Shown here: positions 12,354 through 24,411 of the stretch, piece by piece
Layout: each line of letters starts with the position of its first letter
Numbering within the stretch: position 1 is the stretch's first letter
Assembly (NCBI GenBank): GCA_026874595.1
Contig: CM049306.1
Location: forward strand, 74,087,642 to 74,151,641
Source of the DNA: Sipunculus nudus
Taxonomy: Eukaryota > Annelida > Sipuncula > Golfingiida > Sipunculidae
Reading direction: 5' to 3'
DNA length: 64,000 bases
Made by a program: the position numbers and the translations under genes
Notes under the pieces: generated by a model
Told to the model about the DNA's origin: nothing
Database searches by the model: none
Seen by the model: the letters and a program-made list of their open reading frames with translations, nothing else

Positions 12354-12640
12354 TCACAACGCGTCAAGGCCAATAAGTACGTTAACATAAACCAGACGCA
12401 CCATATGTGCTTATATGTACTATATAACAGCACTCACCACGACCTAAAATACTTATTCCGTTACAACTCCCTGCATGTTTATTGAGTTACTGGCCGCATA
12501 GAACTTTCAAGCTTGTCTCCCATCATGGGTTATATGACCAAAAGCCAAGTTGTGAGAGCTGCAGGAAAGGACGGCGGTGACCATAGAGATGCGATTTACG
12601 TTTTGTTTGTATATTCTCATATATGTTCTTTTGTGTTAAT
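12354..12640 (+). repeat. Diverged duplicated segment (copy 1)
   Basis: It shares an ordered series of phrases with 16735-17010: CGTCAAGGCCAA, ATAAACCAGACG, GTACTATATAACAG, GTTACTGGCC / GTTCCTTGCC, AAGCTTGTCT. The two are direct copies. No coding potential is evident in either. Confidence 0.65.
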
Positions 12641-13924
12641 ACCTCACTTAAAGCATGATCTTAAGATAGCGGTTCCTGTATAACGACATCATGCCATAGG
12701 GTGGACGGTCAGTTTTCTATGTGGCTTGAGTCACCACATGAACTATGCCCGATTGGTCAGAAATTGTCCCTTAAAACAAAGCCTAATGGGTCGTGAATTC
12801 GCGCGGCTAACACATAACTCGTGGACATGAAATACCACCTTATTATACAATAAATGCCAAAACAGGCCTTTACGAGGATAAAGTGGTGCGATCTGAAGCA
12901 TCATAAACTGACGTACATGAAGTAATTTGACCGTGGGCACCGATGGTGACAACGGAAAGATTCAATTCAGGACTTTGAAAACACTAGACACACCAAAGCA
13001 CGTACCCTCGAGCCAAAACGTAAATGGGGACACATCAAACTAATGTTGATATAAAAAAGCTACATCTATATTTCATTTAATGTACACATTTATTTAGATT
13101 AATTTGACAGTAATATTTTAAAATTATGATAATCTCTGTTTATTAGCCTTTGATTCGGATAAAGGAACTTCGGCAAAGTCTTTTGGATAGTAAAATAAGG
13201 ATGTCGACAGGAAGAGAATTGTTCGTCAATGTTAGAAATGGGTTTCATTTACCTTTTTTATGTACTTTCTAAAACTGATAATCACTACTAGACATTAAGG
13301 TGGTATGAAATAATTCACTCCTTTCGTTTCTTTCTCTTCGATAAGGCATTAACATTCCTAGTAGTTCTCTTTGTTTTTTTTTTTTGTTGTTGTTGTTTTT
13401 ATTGAATCGCAAGAAATTGTAAAATTCAGCTTTAATAAAGAAACTGAATGTCTTTAGATTGACATAAATATATTTTATATAACTATTTTTTATAAATATA
13501 TTTATTTGCGTCCAAGAAATATTTGTACGTAGTCAGTTAAAACGAACATTCCTATTGCACAGAGACACAGAGATAAGATTACTGTACAAGTTTATTATTA
13601 ACGGTTTCATGACATAATATATAGTAAAAAACGTAATTCAACATATGCAATTTGTTACATATTCATTTTAACAAATTAATATCAAGTATGTATTATTTTT
13701 ATTTCATAATTACTTTTAAAAATATCAAATTTCTTTCATACCTATTTAATTCAAGCTCTTATGTTCATCTCATGGGCAAAATTAAAATTTATGGAACAGC
13801 CCATAGTCAGGAAATATCCGCTGTACAGTCCGACTCGACGGAAAATTGTTGAACTTGATGTAGTCATGTAAAGGCATAGGCCTACATATGGACTAGAGCC
13901 CTATACTCGGACCGAAATTTAGAG
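12641..13924. other. AT-rich spacer
   Basis: No gene, RNA or repeat recognised. A short T-rich/TTG run occurs at about 13374-13400. Confidence 0.5.
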
Positions 13925-14100
13925 ACCGCACCCGCCCCGCATAGCAAGCCTTCAGCCCACAACAGGCCCGCCCCACGCAGCTGGGGACAACCCGCCCGCA
14001 CCTATAAAGAAAAATTGACCCGCACCCGCCCCGCACATCTAGCTTTCAGCCCGCCCCCGCCCCACACTTTTACCAAAATTCATCCCGCATTCTACCCGTA
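13925..14100. repeat. C-rich CCCGC repeat island
   Basis: A short island with about fifteen CCGCCC / CCCGCA elements (CCCGCACCCGCCCCGCA at the start, CAGCCCGCCCCCGCCCCACA further on) in otherwise AT-rich DNA. The minus strand is G-run rich. It looks like an imperfect internal duplication (both halves contain ACCCGCCCCGCA followed by CTTTCAGCCC or CCTTCAGCCC). Confidence 0.7.
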
Positions 14101-14343
14101 AACAAACATAGGGAAACAAACGTACGGAAAATAAAAAATGAAACTCTCTACAAAAGTGTGATTTTTTCTACATATTTATAATGAATGACCGTCTCTTTTG
14201 AGTAGATAGCATTGCCACGTTTTACTGATATCATGACTTTTCCAGCTTTTTCAGAGTGTCATAGAATTACCAAATGTAATTATTTACTGCTATATAAGTG
14301 GAAATATCAGTAACTAGGACACACTGATGAGAAGTTTTTTTGT

Positions 14344-14412
14344 AAAAATGGCTTAGGTAAAAATGGCTGAGGGTAAAATGGCTGAGGTAAAAATGGCTGA
14401 GGTTAAAATGAC
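14344..14412 (+). repeat. 17-bp minisatellite
   Basis: About five copies of AAAAATGGCTGAGGT with 1-2 base variation. Minus-strand translation gives a short LTSAIF repeat; there is no sign that it is coding. Confidence 0.85.
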
Positions 14413-14849
14413 TGACTTAAGAATAACAGATAAGATTAAATTCTGAATTTGGAAATGCAAAACATTACATTTTAGTATCAAACTATCTGCAGTATTATAT
14501 GTATTTCGCTTGCTAATTATTAGATAATTGTCATTGGGCACTCATCGGTTTGGAAGGATGCATCTTGATTTTGTACACACTGTTAGTTAGCATCTTTGTT
14601 TTGCAATATACTGGCCAGACAGGAACCATCGTAGGCCACATACTCTCCTGATAGAGACTCGTTGACTAACCTGATATGCATATTTATATCCCTCTTTACT
14701 TGTAAAATTGATTTGACAACAAACATTCACCAACACTTACATAAAGGAGGGGAGATGTGATGACACACTACATATGCACGAGTTACAGATGATGTGCCGG
14801 TAGGTGCTGCCACCTGTCAGATAAAACATGTACTATGATGTAGCCACCA

Positions 14850-16640
14850 GATAGCGATTTTGTATTCACAGAACGTGAATTTTTCCGTTAATCATATATT
14901 ACACGTTCCGATGCTCCTGTTTGAGGTCATACAAGGATAGGGCCCGGCGAGTCATGATACAAGTCATGACAGCAAACCCATCCAAAGAACAGATCAAAAT
15001 ATTTTCTGTATGGTAGTATTTGACACCGAGACCTAATTATATGGTCATGTTGAAATTTGCTAAATAATGAAGAAAAAAATGTTGCACAAAAGTTGTGGTG
15101 GTCCCCGTGGCGGCGAGAACTGAAATTTTAAGCAGTTTCCGCTGTCAAACCGTCATGACGGACGTACGGAGAGATAAACTTACGAGTTAAACCAGCCTCA
15201 TTAAAAAAATAACTGCTGCATGAATACACGTAGGTCAGCCGTGAATGTAATATTTATATTAACAGAATAACGTCACTTTTTGTCTCATCTCGGGGAAAAT
15301 GAAAGTTCGACAAGCAGATGGAAATGAAAAAGTACTGCTAGAAATGGCGTACACATCCACTAATACTAGAACTGATCCGTATTAACACTATAGCTTGAAA
15401 TGCAACCCCAAGGTCTTCAGTTAATGGAAAATCGAAGTTTGGAAGGCAGGCTGTCGCTATTCTTAATGATACTTGTCTGTATTCCGTTCAGTGCAACACC
15501 CAAGCACCTTTCGTAGAGCGCGGGGGAAGGGGTTTGCAATTAATAAATATATATCTGTTTTACGGCTTGGTACATTATATTGAATTCTTCATATGTCCTT
15601 TGCGTTTTGGTGGGAATGATCTGTTAAACTTCACACACACGCACGAACATACCTTCACACACCCCATCTCACACACACCCATGCACGCAAATGTAAATAT
15701 ACATACACCTCATGATACACACAAAAAAAAGCAGATACCGGGTAGGATTTATATGGATAGCCATTATTTTTTATTTAATTATTTACTTCAGATAATTGAT
15801 CAAAAAGTTCATTCCATAAACTCAATTTATGGGACATTTATAAACGTAAGCCTGAAGAGAAGGGTGTGCGGAGATGCTTGTATAACTTAATATAGACTTA
15901 ATTCTGAACATAATCTAAATAGTAAACATTAAAGCCCACAAAAAGCCAAAGCCTTTGTGAATGAAGGAAATAACATCAGGAATATTCAGCATGCACCTTT
16001 TACATACATACAGGTGCACTGAGGGACCTGAAACTAACACATTGCTCCTTGAACATTTCACCGTCGCATCTAGCCATGACAACATGACACTCAGGCCTTC
16101 GGAAATAAAATGATAGGGCCCATCGTCTTCAGTCCAGGAAAAATCGACGTTTTGGGGTGGCAGGCTGCCGCTACGTCGCATCTGGTTTTTATCAGTCATT
16201 TCATGCAGACGCGGGGATGTTAATTTCTTTTCTTTTTATGTTATGAACTCTTTTTAGATCGAGCAACGACGCGCATTATATCATGGATAAACGTTCACAT
16301 ACAATGATAACCATTTTGTTTACGCTTGCTTTTGGGAAGAAGATTTTATCTGTAAAGCTATTTGTCTTTTCCGACTTTTCACTGTGTAACATAATTTATT
16401 TTACATATACATGATGTAGGCAAATTCGTTTAACTTGCAATTTTTTTTTTTAGATTGTGTACATATGCAGTGACGATTGGCAGATATTCTACATATACAG
16501 TGACTTTTTTGCAGATTGTGTCATTTGCAGTGAACTTTGTAAATTGGGATATTTGTCCAACTTACAGTGGGGTCCGGAAGGGCAGAAAATGTACTGGACC
16601 GTCATGCATTTTACCGGAACAATCGTCGTGTAACGTCCTG
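14850..16640 (+). repeat. Diverged segmental duplication (copy 1)
   Basis: An ordered set of blocks recurs at 32630-33600. Shared blocks include TTTTGTATTCACAG followed by TTACACGTT (14860 and 32639), TTCGTAGAGCGCGGG and GGTTTGC (15510 and 33034), GACCTGAAACTAACA (16027 and 33342), and GCAGTGAC with GGCAGAT (16465 and 33525). Both copies are in the same orientation. I find no intact gene in either copy. Confidence 0.65.
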
Positions 16641-16734
16641 TAACAATGAGCAGAACTGATGATATCGAAAATCGCTCTTCATATATTATTCTTATATTCT
16701 TAAGGTTATAAACATTTTCGACATTTTTGACAAT

Positions 16735-17010
16735 GCGTCAAGGCCAACATTTAAAATAAACCAGACGAACCGTTATGTATTCTTGTGTACTATCTAACAG
16801 CCTAATGTCCGAAAAATACCTATAAAAATACATATAAGTATTGACTATTGTTGTTGAGTTCCTTGCCTCACACAAGCTTGTCTGCCATATGGTTGACCGG
16901 GTAGTCGTTCGAGGTACAGGAAAAGGAATATATGCGACTTACGTTTTTGTCATCACGTTTGTATTCTATTGGTCATTATTACGTCTATTTTTTGTCAGGC
17001 ACAAGCATTA
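16735..17010 (+). repeat. Diverged duplicated segment (copy 2)
   Basis: Partner of 12354-12640, same orientation, sharing GCGTCAAGGCCAA, ATAAACCAGACG, GTACTATCTAACAG and CAAGCTTGTCTGCC in order. Confidence 0.65.
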
Positions 17011-18286
17011 TAGCTAAAAGTACTAATTAAAACTGACCATTTAATTATCCTCACTGGCCGACCAGCTGTCAGTGTCGGTTACCGAATTGGAACCTGCCAA
17101 AATTTTGCACTGAAACCGTTGGCTTACTCCTGTACACGAGTGTTAAAAACAGTGGACCGGGCGCGATCCTACATGTCAACATAAACACAGGGCATGGGAC
17201 TTCGTGAACCGCCTGGGCCAAATTTTGTGTCAATCAGGAGACTGACTCTGACTGACTTTGCCCTAAAAATGTATTGTATGTTATCTGTCGCGCATGTGCA
17301 AAATCGGACCTCCGTCCACGCGGCCTTGTTATTGTAAACAAACACATGTGAACTGTGTTTACGAACACGCAAAACCATAATAAGGTGTTAGACATTTCAA
17401 AGGGAGGCACTGAGACAGTGTGCTGGGATGGTTCTGCTGGGAAAGTTTTGTTTAAAATAAAGCTGAACTGATAGTGTGAAAGAATAGTCATAATATTTCT
17501 CCCTTGATTATGTCCCTTTAAAGACATAAGACAACACTGATCCCAAAAATAGAGGGGAAAATCCCATGTTTACTGATTTGGACCCCACGAGGATACAGTT
17601 CACGCCAGGAAGTCCACCCCCAAGTGGGCGATGTATGAGGCATTTGTGATTAACTTTCTATGTAAATTACTGTCTGAACCTGGTCATATTTGATGTTAAG
17701 CAACATATCAAGCCCACATAATAAACATTTTAAAGGCAATTTAATGTATTATGTGTGGAAACTGTGATCTTTTCTTAGACGAGTCAGTAGAAGTGGCAAC
17801 CCGGTGGATTTCTAGCGAACTGTACCATAATTGGTGTTGTATCATTGGGGCCACGGCTAGTAAAGACTTGATTTGATTAGGTTTCTCTCTCAGGCAAATC
17901 GTATGTCCTATTTATACATTAAAGTTAATTGTTTTCATTTAAAGTGATAAAATCAAGTATTTTTTATAGATATTTTAGTTCTAGTCCTGAGTTGGGCTTT
18001 CAGATTTGCATCGGTTTGAAAAAATCAGTTGGGGTCACGTGACATGACACGTTAATATAAACAACAACAGGCTGCACGTTGGCGCTGTCTTATCATGTGC
18101 CTTCTTAAGTGAGAGTGGAATCATTGTCGTTTGTTTGAACCTCCACAGACCCAAAATCCTTTATTGCTTGCCGGGTAACTCCGATTTCGGTAAACTGGTT
18201 GGTCAGTCGCGGATGTTTGTTTGTTGCTTGCTGGAATTAGAGATTTCGGCAAGTATGTTGATCAGTTAGTATATCTGTTTTGGGGT
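17011..18286. other. Spacer without recognised genes
   Basis: Overlapping minus-strand frames at 17169-17527 have no domain or signal. I see no repeat structure. Confidence 0.45.
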
Positions 18287-19399
18287 TTGTCTGTCTGTTT
18301 GTGCGCACTCTGCAGGCCACAATTTTGAACAAATCGCTTTAATATTCATACAGTTAGATTATAATCAACCAGAATAGAAGCCTTTTGTTTTAGGATATAA
18401 TCGGTCAAAGGTCAAGGTCAGGGTCATTGACATCCCTCATAATAGGTTATTTCTTCATAACTTTGTCAAGAATGCTCTAAACCACATAAAATATAGCTCA
18501 TTTAATTTGTTATTAAATGCGCTTTCTCTTTGTTCCAAAACCGTCTCATTCTGTTGTTACCATGGTAACACATTTTTCGGGAAAAATCTTGAAATTTCAA
18601 ATTTTTTAAAAATATTTTGGTAACTTTGTCATCTTTAAAGCTAGCGAGATCTAGTTTTTTTTCAATATGCCGAGTTTTTACTAAGAATTGCTCGATTCTT
18701 TATCAGATTTATGAATATGGCCATCAGGGGGCGCTGTACAACAATTTTGCTAAATTTCATAAATGATGCCCTGGAGGCCCCAGTTTTGAAGTAATCACTT
18801 TGAAACTCATACGTAATATGTTGAATAGAAATATCTCGAAACGAATTTTTTTGTTTTTCGAATAAAGCCAACAGAGGGCGCTGCAGCCAAAAAAGATCCA
18901 AGTATGCTTTTTGTCTAATAGCTTCAAAATTATAAACGATGTCAACATTTTTATTACAGAAACTGAAATTAAAATCAATACGCTTATTCCTGGATACACG
19001 TGACCTAATTTTGCGGTTACCATGGTGACCTATTTTAAGGAAAATTCACATATTTACCTTGTCTTTTGTAACTTTGTCATTTTTATAGATAGATGGGTTT
19101 AGATTTTTGCATCTTGTAGAGTTTAGTTAGTGTAACAAGATTACACTTTATGTTTTGCAAAATGACCCACAGGGGGCGCTGCAGGAGCTTTTTGTGGGTC
19201 AAAGTCTAATGTCAAGGCCAAAAACACGCCAAAATGTCGTATTTTCTTCCAACTTTGGTTCATAAATTGTCGCATCCAAATAAACATTGTCTCATTTTAG
19301 TATCCTGTTCAATCTTCATAATTTTAAAGAATAATTTGACCTTGACCTATTTCATTTTCAATTTCCGGCAAGCGTTGACCTATAGTCCTGAAGTCTCTA

Positions 19400-19433
<34 letters not shown>

Positions 19434-20340
19434 TCCCTCTCTACAGGTCCCAATTTTGCAGCAATCGCTTTCAAACTTAAAAAGTTGAAGGAAAATTTAA
19501 AATGAGAGGAGCCTATTGTTTTTGGTCAATATAGGTCAAAGATAAAGGTCATCAAAAATATACAAAACGATTTTTTCTTCATATCTGCGTTACTATTAGT
19601 CGTGTCTACTTCAACAGTAGCTCATTTTAATCGTCATTCCAAGGCCTGTCTTCAGGTGTGTAGCTGACTCAATTTGCGCTATCCATGGTGACGCATTTTC
19701 GGGGAAAAGTGCTGATATTTGAAAATAAGTGGTCTTATTTTTCTAACTTTGTCAGTTTTAAAGCTACAGAGATCTAGTTTTATGCATTAGGTAGCATTCA
19801 ATTAGTACTAAAAGGCTGCATTACAAGTCTCGCAATATCTCGTATAATATCTCGTCAAACGAGATATTTCGAGATATCATTCATCTTGCCCTGGAGGCCA
19901 CAGTGTTACAGGAATCTTTTTGAAATAGACATATCTTAAGTCCTACGATAGTATCTCGAAAATGATTTTTCACTATTTTATACGGCCGCTAGGGGGCGCT
20001 GGATGCACACCTCCTCAACATATCATGTTTTGGCCATATCTCCAAAATTATAAGCCTCAATTACATAAACTTACAAAGTCTTCAAAGTCATGGATTCGCG
20101 GGTATAGTCAGCCCCATCCGCTAAAACTTTTTATATGATATTTTCATTAATTTCATTTCAAGAGAAATAACGGTAATGAAGGGTAGAAGATTAAACTGCC
20201 TAATTTTTCAACAAGGTAAATAAATACCTACCTTGCACCTTATTTGAGAAACATGTTTTTTGATACGATAAGTCAATCTACATTTTACAGCATAACGGGC
20301 AAACTGATAAAGGTCAAGGTCATTGATCACATGCAAATAG
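18287..20340 (+). repeat. Tandem-like repeat family with CTCF-like motifs
   Basis: Two large diverged units (18287-19397 and 19398-20340). Each starts with TCTGTCTG and CAATTTTG..CAATCGCTTT. They share GGTCAAAGGTCAAGGTCA-like, CCATGGTAACACATTTT-like, TAACTTTGTCATTTTTAAAG-like and GCCCTGGAGGCC blocks and GGGGGCGCTG boxes. The boxes are CCATCAGGGGGCGCTG (18721), CCAACAGAGGGCGCTG (18868), CCCACAGGGGGCGCTG (19166) and CCGCTAGGGGGCGCTG (19986). A (TCTG)n run sits at about 19401-19432. No coding capacity is seen. Confidence 0.75.
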
Positions 20341-20763
20341 CCTTAGTTGACAGATACTGATTGGATGATGTCATGTAAAAGATCTAAAAATATATCCTCC
20401 GTTTCTTTATCTTCGAGAAGGCATTTTTTTTTTTTCAATGAATCGCAAGGGTGCTGTCCCCTTCAGCTGAAAAAAAAAACAGAAATAGAATGTCTTTAGG
20501 TGGATATATAAATATTGGTACATAAAGCACTAAATATTATATAGCAATGAATATCTATCATACAGAGTTCCCAGTTTGCAAGTCTTAGCTATTCTGATAG
20601 TATTTCTCGCTCACTCATATATTTATTTTTGTTGTACATTTGCTTGATTTAGTACTTATCACAGTGATATAGCGACAATATTCATTTCGGATTTTAATTT
20701 CTTATTTAATCAATATCCTTTTCACATTCTACTTTTACGTATTACCTCTTTCAAATTTCAAAC

Positions 20764-21908
20764 ATGAGGGCTGATTTTTTAAATGCTAACTGGCTCTCTA
20801 TTATTGATCAGGGCAATCTTAATGCTGCGCGTTTTCTCGATGTAAAAAAGGGCTTTGATTCACTAACACACAGTATTCTTTTGAACAAATTAGAACAATA
20901 TGGAGTTTATGAGACTTCTCTAAAGTGGTTTCATTCATATTTAAATGATCGCAAACAATATGTAAGCTTCGCAAATAGTATTTCGGATGTAAAAACTATA
21001 ACAACAGGTGTACCTCAAGGCACCGTCCTCGGTCCAATACTCTTTTTAATATATCTGAACAACTTACCTGCTAATGTCCCTGGAGCAAAATGCTCTATCT
21101 ATGCCGATGATATCACGATATATGTAAATGGCCCCGACGTTATTACAGCCCAAAACAAACTTCAGACTGGCCTTTCCCAAGTAGTTAATTGGATGCGTAA
21201 TAATAAGCTTTCAATAAATACCGAAAAAACAGCTTCGATGTTAATACACTCAAAACAACGCAGGTCTGACGATAACCTATAAATTAGTGTAGCAAATTGT
21301 TATATAGTGAGCGCTGATGATGTTCGCCATTTGGGCATTGAAATTGACCGCCATCTTTCCTGGAAGAATCAGACAAAAGTAGTAATAAAGAAATTATGCT
21401 CGAAGATAGGACTATACTGCACCGAATTAGCAAATTTCTACCTAAAATATATTTGAAAACATATTATCACGCGTTCATTCAACCAAACATTGACTATGGC
21501 CTTACTGTTTGGGGAAATTGTGCTCGTACATTTCGTCTTCCAATTCAATGGCTTCAGGGCCGAGCAGCCAGAATTATCTTAGGCATTTATGATCACTCGC
21601 ACAGCAGCTTGGCAATTATCCATGACAATGGATGGATGAATATAGAGCAACGATACATGTATCTTTTATCGATATTGACATATAAATGTATCAATGGACT
21701 CGCCCCCTCTTATCTTATTAAGAACTTTACTTTGACCCGTGATGTTCATCAGTATAACACCCGTTTATCAGTAAATTCCCATGTTAATCTTCCGAAACCA
21801 CGCACAGAAATACTGAAAACCCCATCATTTTATGCAGGCAGTGTTCTATGGAATAGCCTTTCGACAAAACTAAAAAATGCCAACAATCTAAAAAGCTTTA
21901 AAGGCTAG
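20764..21908 (+). pseudogene. Decayed non-LTR (LINE) reverse transcriptase
   Basis: This is the C-terminal half of a LINE ORF2. The finger/palm region shows FLDVKKGFDSLTHSILLNKL, then GVPQGTVLGPILFLIY, the catalytic box IYADDITIY (YADD) and MRNNKLSINTEKT, a thumb segment (DDVRHLGIEIDRHLSWK) and a C-terminal domain with YGLTVWG and TYKCINGLAPSYL. The order and motifs fit Jockey/CR1-like clades. It is dead: a TAA stop at 21280-21282, a frame change near 21400-21420, and no endonuclease or 5' half. The AT-rich stretch after the last codon is probably its 3' untranslated tail. Confidence 0.88.
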
Positions 21909-23656
21909 CGCGCACATATTTCCTTGCATATAATACCAAGATAGAATAATTGCCTTTCATTTTCTACTTTATACAGCTAAATAATACTAATATTTGAGCG
22001 TCATCTAATTTTTCATTTCCGTACTTATGCGCATCTTATGTAGTCTGTTATATATACATTTTATTTTTATTGTACACAGTTGTGCTTTTTTTGTATTTTA
22101 ACTTCGTTTAATGTATTTTGCAACTCTGTTGCATACTTTTCATAACGAAACTTGACCACATATATTTGTACTTTAACTTTAGCTGTGTTTACGTCACCGC
22201 GTTTTCGCTTAAAATTGTGTGATTGTAAGATATAATTTTAGTTTATGGACTTATTGAATATTGTATTTTATTGTGATGTATCTATGTATTACAGGGCCCT
22301 TCTGTAAACAGAATTTTATTCTGATAAAGGCTACCCTGAAAGATGTTGTAATAAATATTCAGGTCTTGTCATACACATTAATAACGGTTATTAGGTCTAA
22401 TCACACACAGCCGAGATGTGTTCATGTATCATGGTTTTTCCTGTTATCATATATTATTGGCCCTGTCAGGGTGTTGGTATTTATGTTTGCAACTAAAATG
22501 TGTAAAATAAAACGTTAATCCATGCATTCATGATTGACAGGCGTAAACTCAGTACCCTCATACATACGGCTCTCACCACTAACAGTTAGCCTCGTTGCGG
22601 AGCGCCACCTTGGGTCTGTGTAAGAGACTAGCCGTTAATTGGTAATGTAGTTTGCCGCCAGGTGGTAGTACCTGTCTTAAACGTTGCGGTACAACAAGAG
22701 AAAGTTTTATGGTTCTGTAAGGCTGTCAGCGGCAGGAATTTTAAAACTTTTATCAGCTAAATCGACTTTGCCAGTCTATATAATCATATGACCGCCCATA
22801 CTTTCACCATGACTGAGAATAATTGCAAAGTTGTACCGGGAAGGAAAGTAGCATATACTAGGTTAGTCCATTAACAATTAAGTGTTGGGCTTATTTCACA
22901 ACTACTACATACCAGTAGGTATAGAAGTTGTAACCTTGCCAGCACTCCCCACGCCCTTGATGAACCATGATAAGAATAACATACACTCTTTGCATGGCAT
23001 AGATTAAATATAGTGAAACCTCTTAGGAATACGAATGAACAGTGCATGGGGGACCAAGAGCGCCCCCCCCTCCACTGTTCAGCTGAAAAAAAAACTCATT
23101 TTATCGAGTTCTTTTCCCATATTCGAAATCAATTTTCATTTTTTCACATTGCCTTTTCATTCCCTAGCAATAAGTTGAGGATTTTCATAAACAGCTGTGT
23201 GATTTACTCAATTAAGATAGCATTCAAATATATATCAGGCTATATTGAGAGTGGGAGTCTTCCGTTATCACGCTCTGCTCGGTCATAACACCAAGCAGCC
23301 CCCCCCCCCCCCCCCGAACTCCATTCGCCTGTTTATACCATAAGTTTGCGGAAATATAAATATTAAATCCGGTCCGGTCACACGTTAACTCAAACCCCCT
23401 AAAGTTTGAATACATTATACAAAAACGTACGAGAAAAGTAGTTGAACAGAAAATCCTCATTATCTTTTCTTAAAGGTGCCTCAAAATGTCCTCTTTACAT
23501 CGTATATTTTCCCCATATGGAAGGGGGTGTCCCGCTCCCATAGCCTTCCCCATGTAAATAGTAAATACAATTAATGTGACTATAGATAAAAAACATGGCT
23601 CTAGATTTTATTATATTTTTCTATACGGTGAAAGAAATTACCTGATAACACATATG

Positions 23657-23659
<3 letters not shown>

Positions 23660-23720
<61 letters not shown>
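23660..23720. repeat. (TA)n microsatellite
   Basis: An uninterrupted TA run of about 60 bp. Confidence 0.97.
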
Positions 23721-23721
<1 letters not shown>

Positions 23722-23822
23722 TAGTATTGAATTTACAAAACCAAAAATTTAAGAACTTAGTTTTCATAATACCAATCAAGCGCCAATTTTATATCATAAC
23801 GCCCCCCTGTTCTCAAATTTCT

Positions 23823-23836
23823 AGATCCGCCACTGA
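23823..23836 (-). repeat. Putative transposon terminus CAGTGGCGGATCTAG
   Basis: On the minus strand it reads CAGTGGCGGATCTAG followed by AAATTTGAGAACAGGGGG. The plus-strand site at 40414 reads CAGTGGCGGATCCAG followed by TAATTCGAGAACAGGGGG. Both are followed within about 110-120 bp by a (TA)n tract, so they look like the same end of one element family. The other ends were not found. Confidence 0.55.
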
Positions 23837-24145
23837 TGAAGGTTCCCAAATCACTATTGCAAGTAGACAGAGCGAAGCTGATAAAACAAATATATAAAGT
23901 TTTCAGATTGTTCACAATGCTGTTTTTTATATTTTTTTTACATACACCCTGCAGAAGAGGTAAAAGTCCCTTTCGTTTCACTCTTCTTATCGAGATGCCA
24001 TTAACAGTTGATTGCCCGCCTATTCTCAAACTTTCTTTGAAACCCATGCACCATCAAAAGTTTGAAATATTCTGCGAACAGAAAATAAAGAAAAAGAAAG
24101 AACCTCTTTTGTATTTAAATATAGCCAACCACAGAGTAAACTTAC

Positions 24146-24411
24146 ATGGCTTCTGGTTTTCGACGCCGGAACCAAGGAAACCTTGGTTAATTACCTCCAG
24201 GAAAGCCGCCATGCTGGCCGCCACGGCCACTTTCACTGCGCCTGAGAGGAATGCCACCTCTCCAGCCCAGATTACCGCCGCCGCCGATAGAACTTACAAG
24301 AAAGCTGGGGCGCCGGATGCCTTGCCTGCCACCCTGCTCACCGTCATCTTGTCCGTGGAGGGAGACGACCAGAACAGACAAGATCAGAAGAGTAATCGGC
24401 ACAACCTTCAT
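24146..24411 (-). CDS. Candidate secreted Gly/Arg-rich peptide gene (exon 1)
   Basis: The minus-strand ATG at 24411 opens a 74-codon frame. Residues 1-20 are a clean signal peptide (MKVVPITLLILSVLVVSLHG), with probable cleavage before QDDGEQ. The remainder is Gly- and Arg-rich with repeated RR pairs (GIRRPSF, PLRRSES, GRGGQHGGFPGGN), a composition typical of secreted cationic or matrix peptides, though no family is recognised. The frame stops (TAA) at 24187-24189. A consensus donor GTAAGT follows at 24145-24140, so the exon runs on as an untranslated tail, or the TAA interrupts an originally longer cationic C-terminus. A strong acceptor (pyrimidine run ending TTCGCAG) starts a candidate exon 2 at about 24083. 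TTTTTCAG lies just before the ATG, suggesting a 5' intron. Confidence 0.5.

Larger units (their letters stand above)
21909..24145. other. LINE tail and AT-rich spacer
   Basis: The LINE 3' end is not sharply defined; GCTACCCTGAAAGATGTTGT with AATAAATA near 22350 is a possible tail. A poly-C run lies at about 23300-23315 and (TA)n at 23660-23720. CTAGATCCGCCACTG at 23823-23836 is the reverse complement of CAGTGGCGGATCYAG seen also at 40414, likely a transposon terminus. Exon 2 of the minus-strand peptide gene may start at about 24083. Confidence 0.5.
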
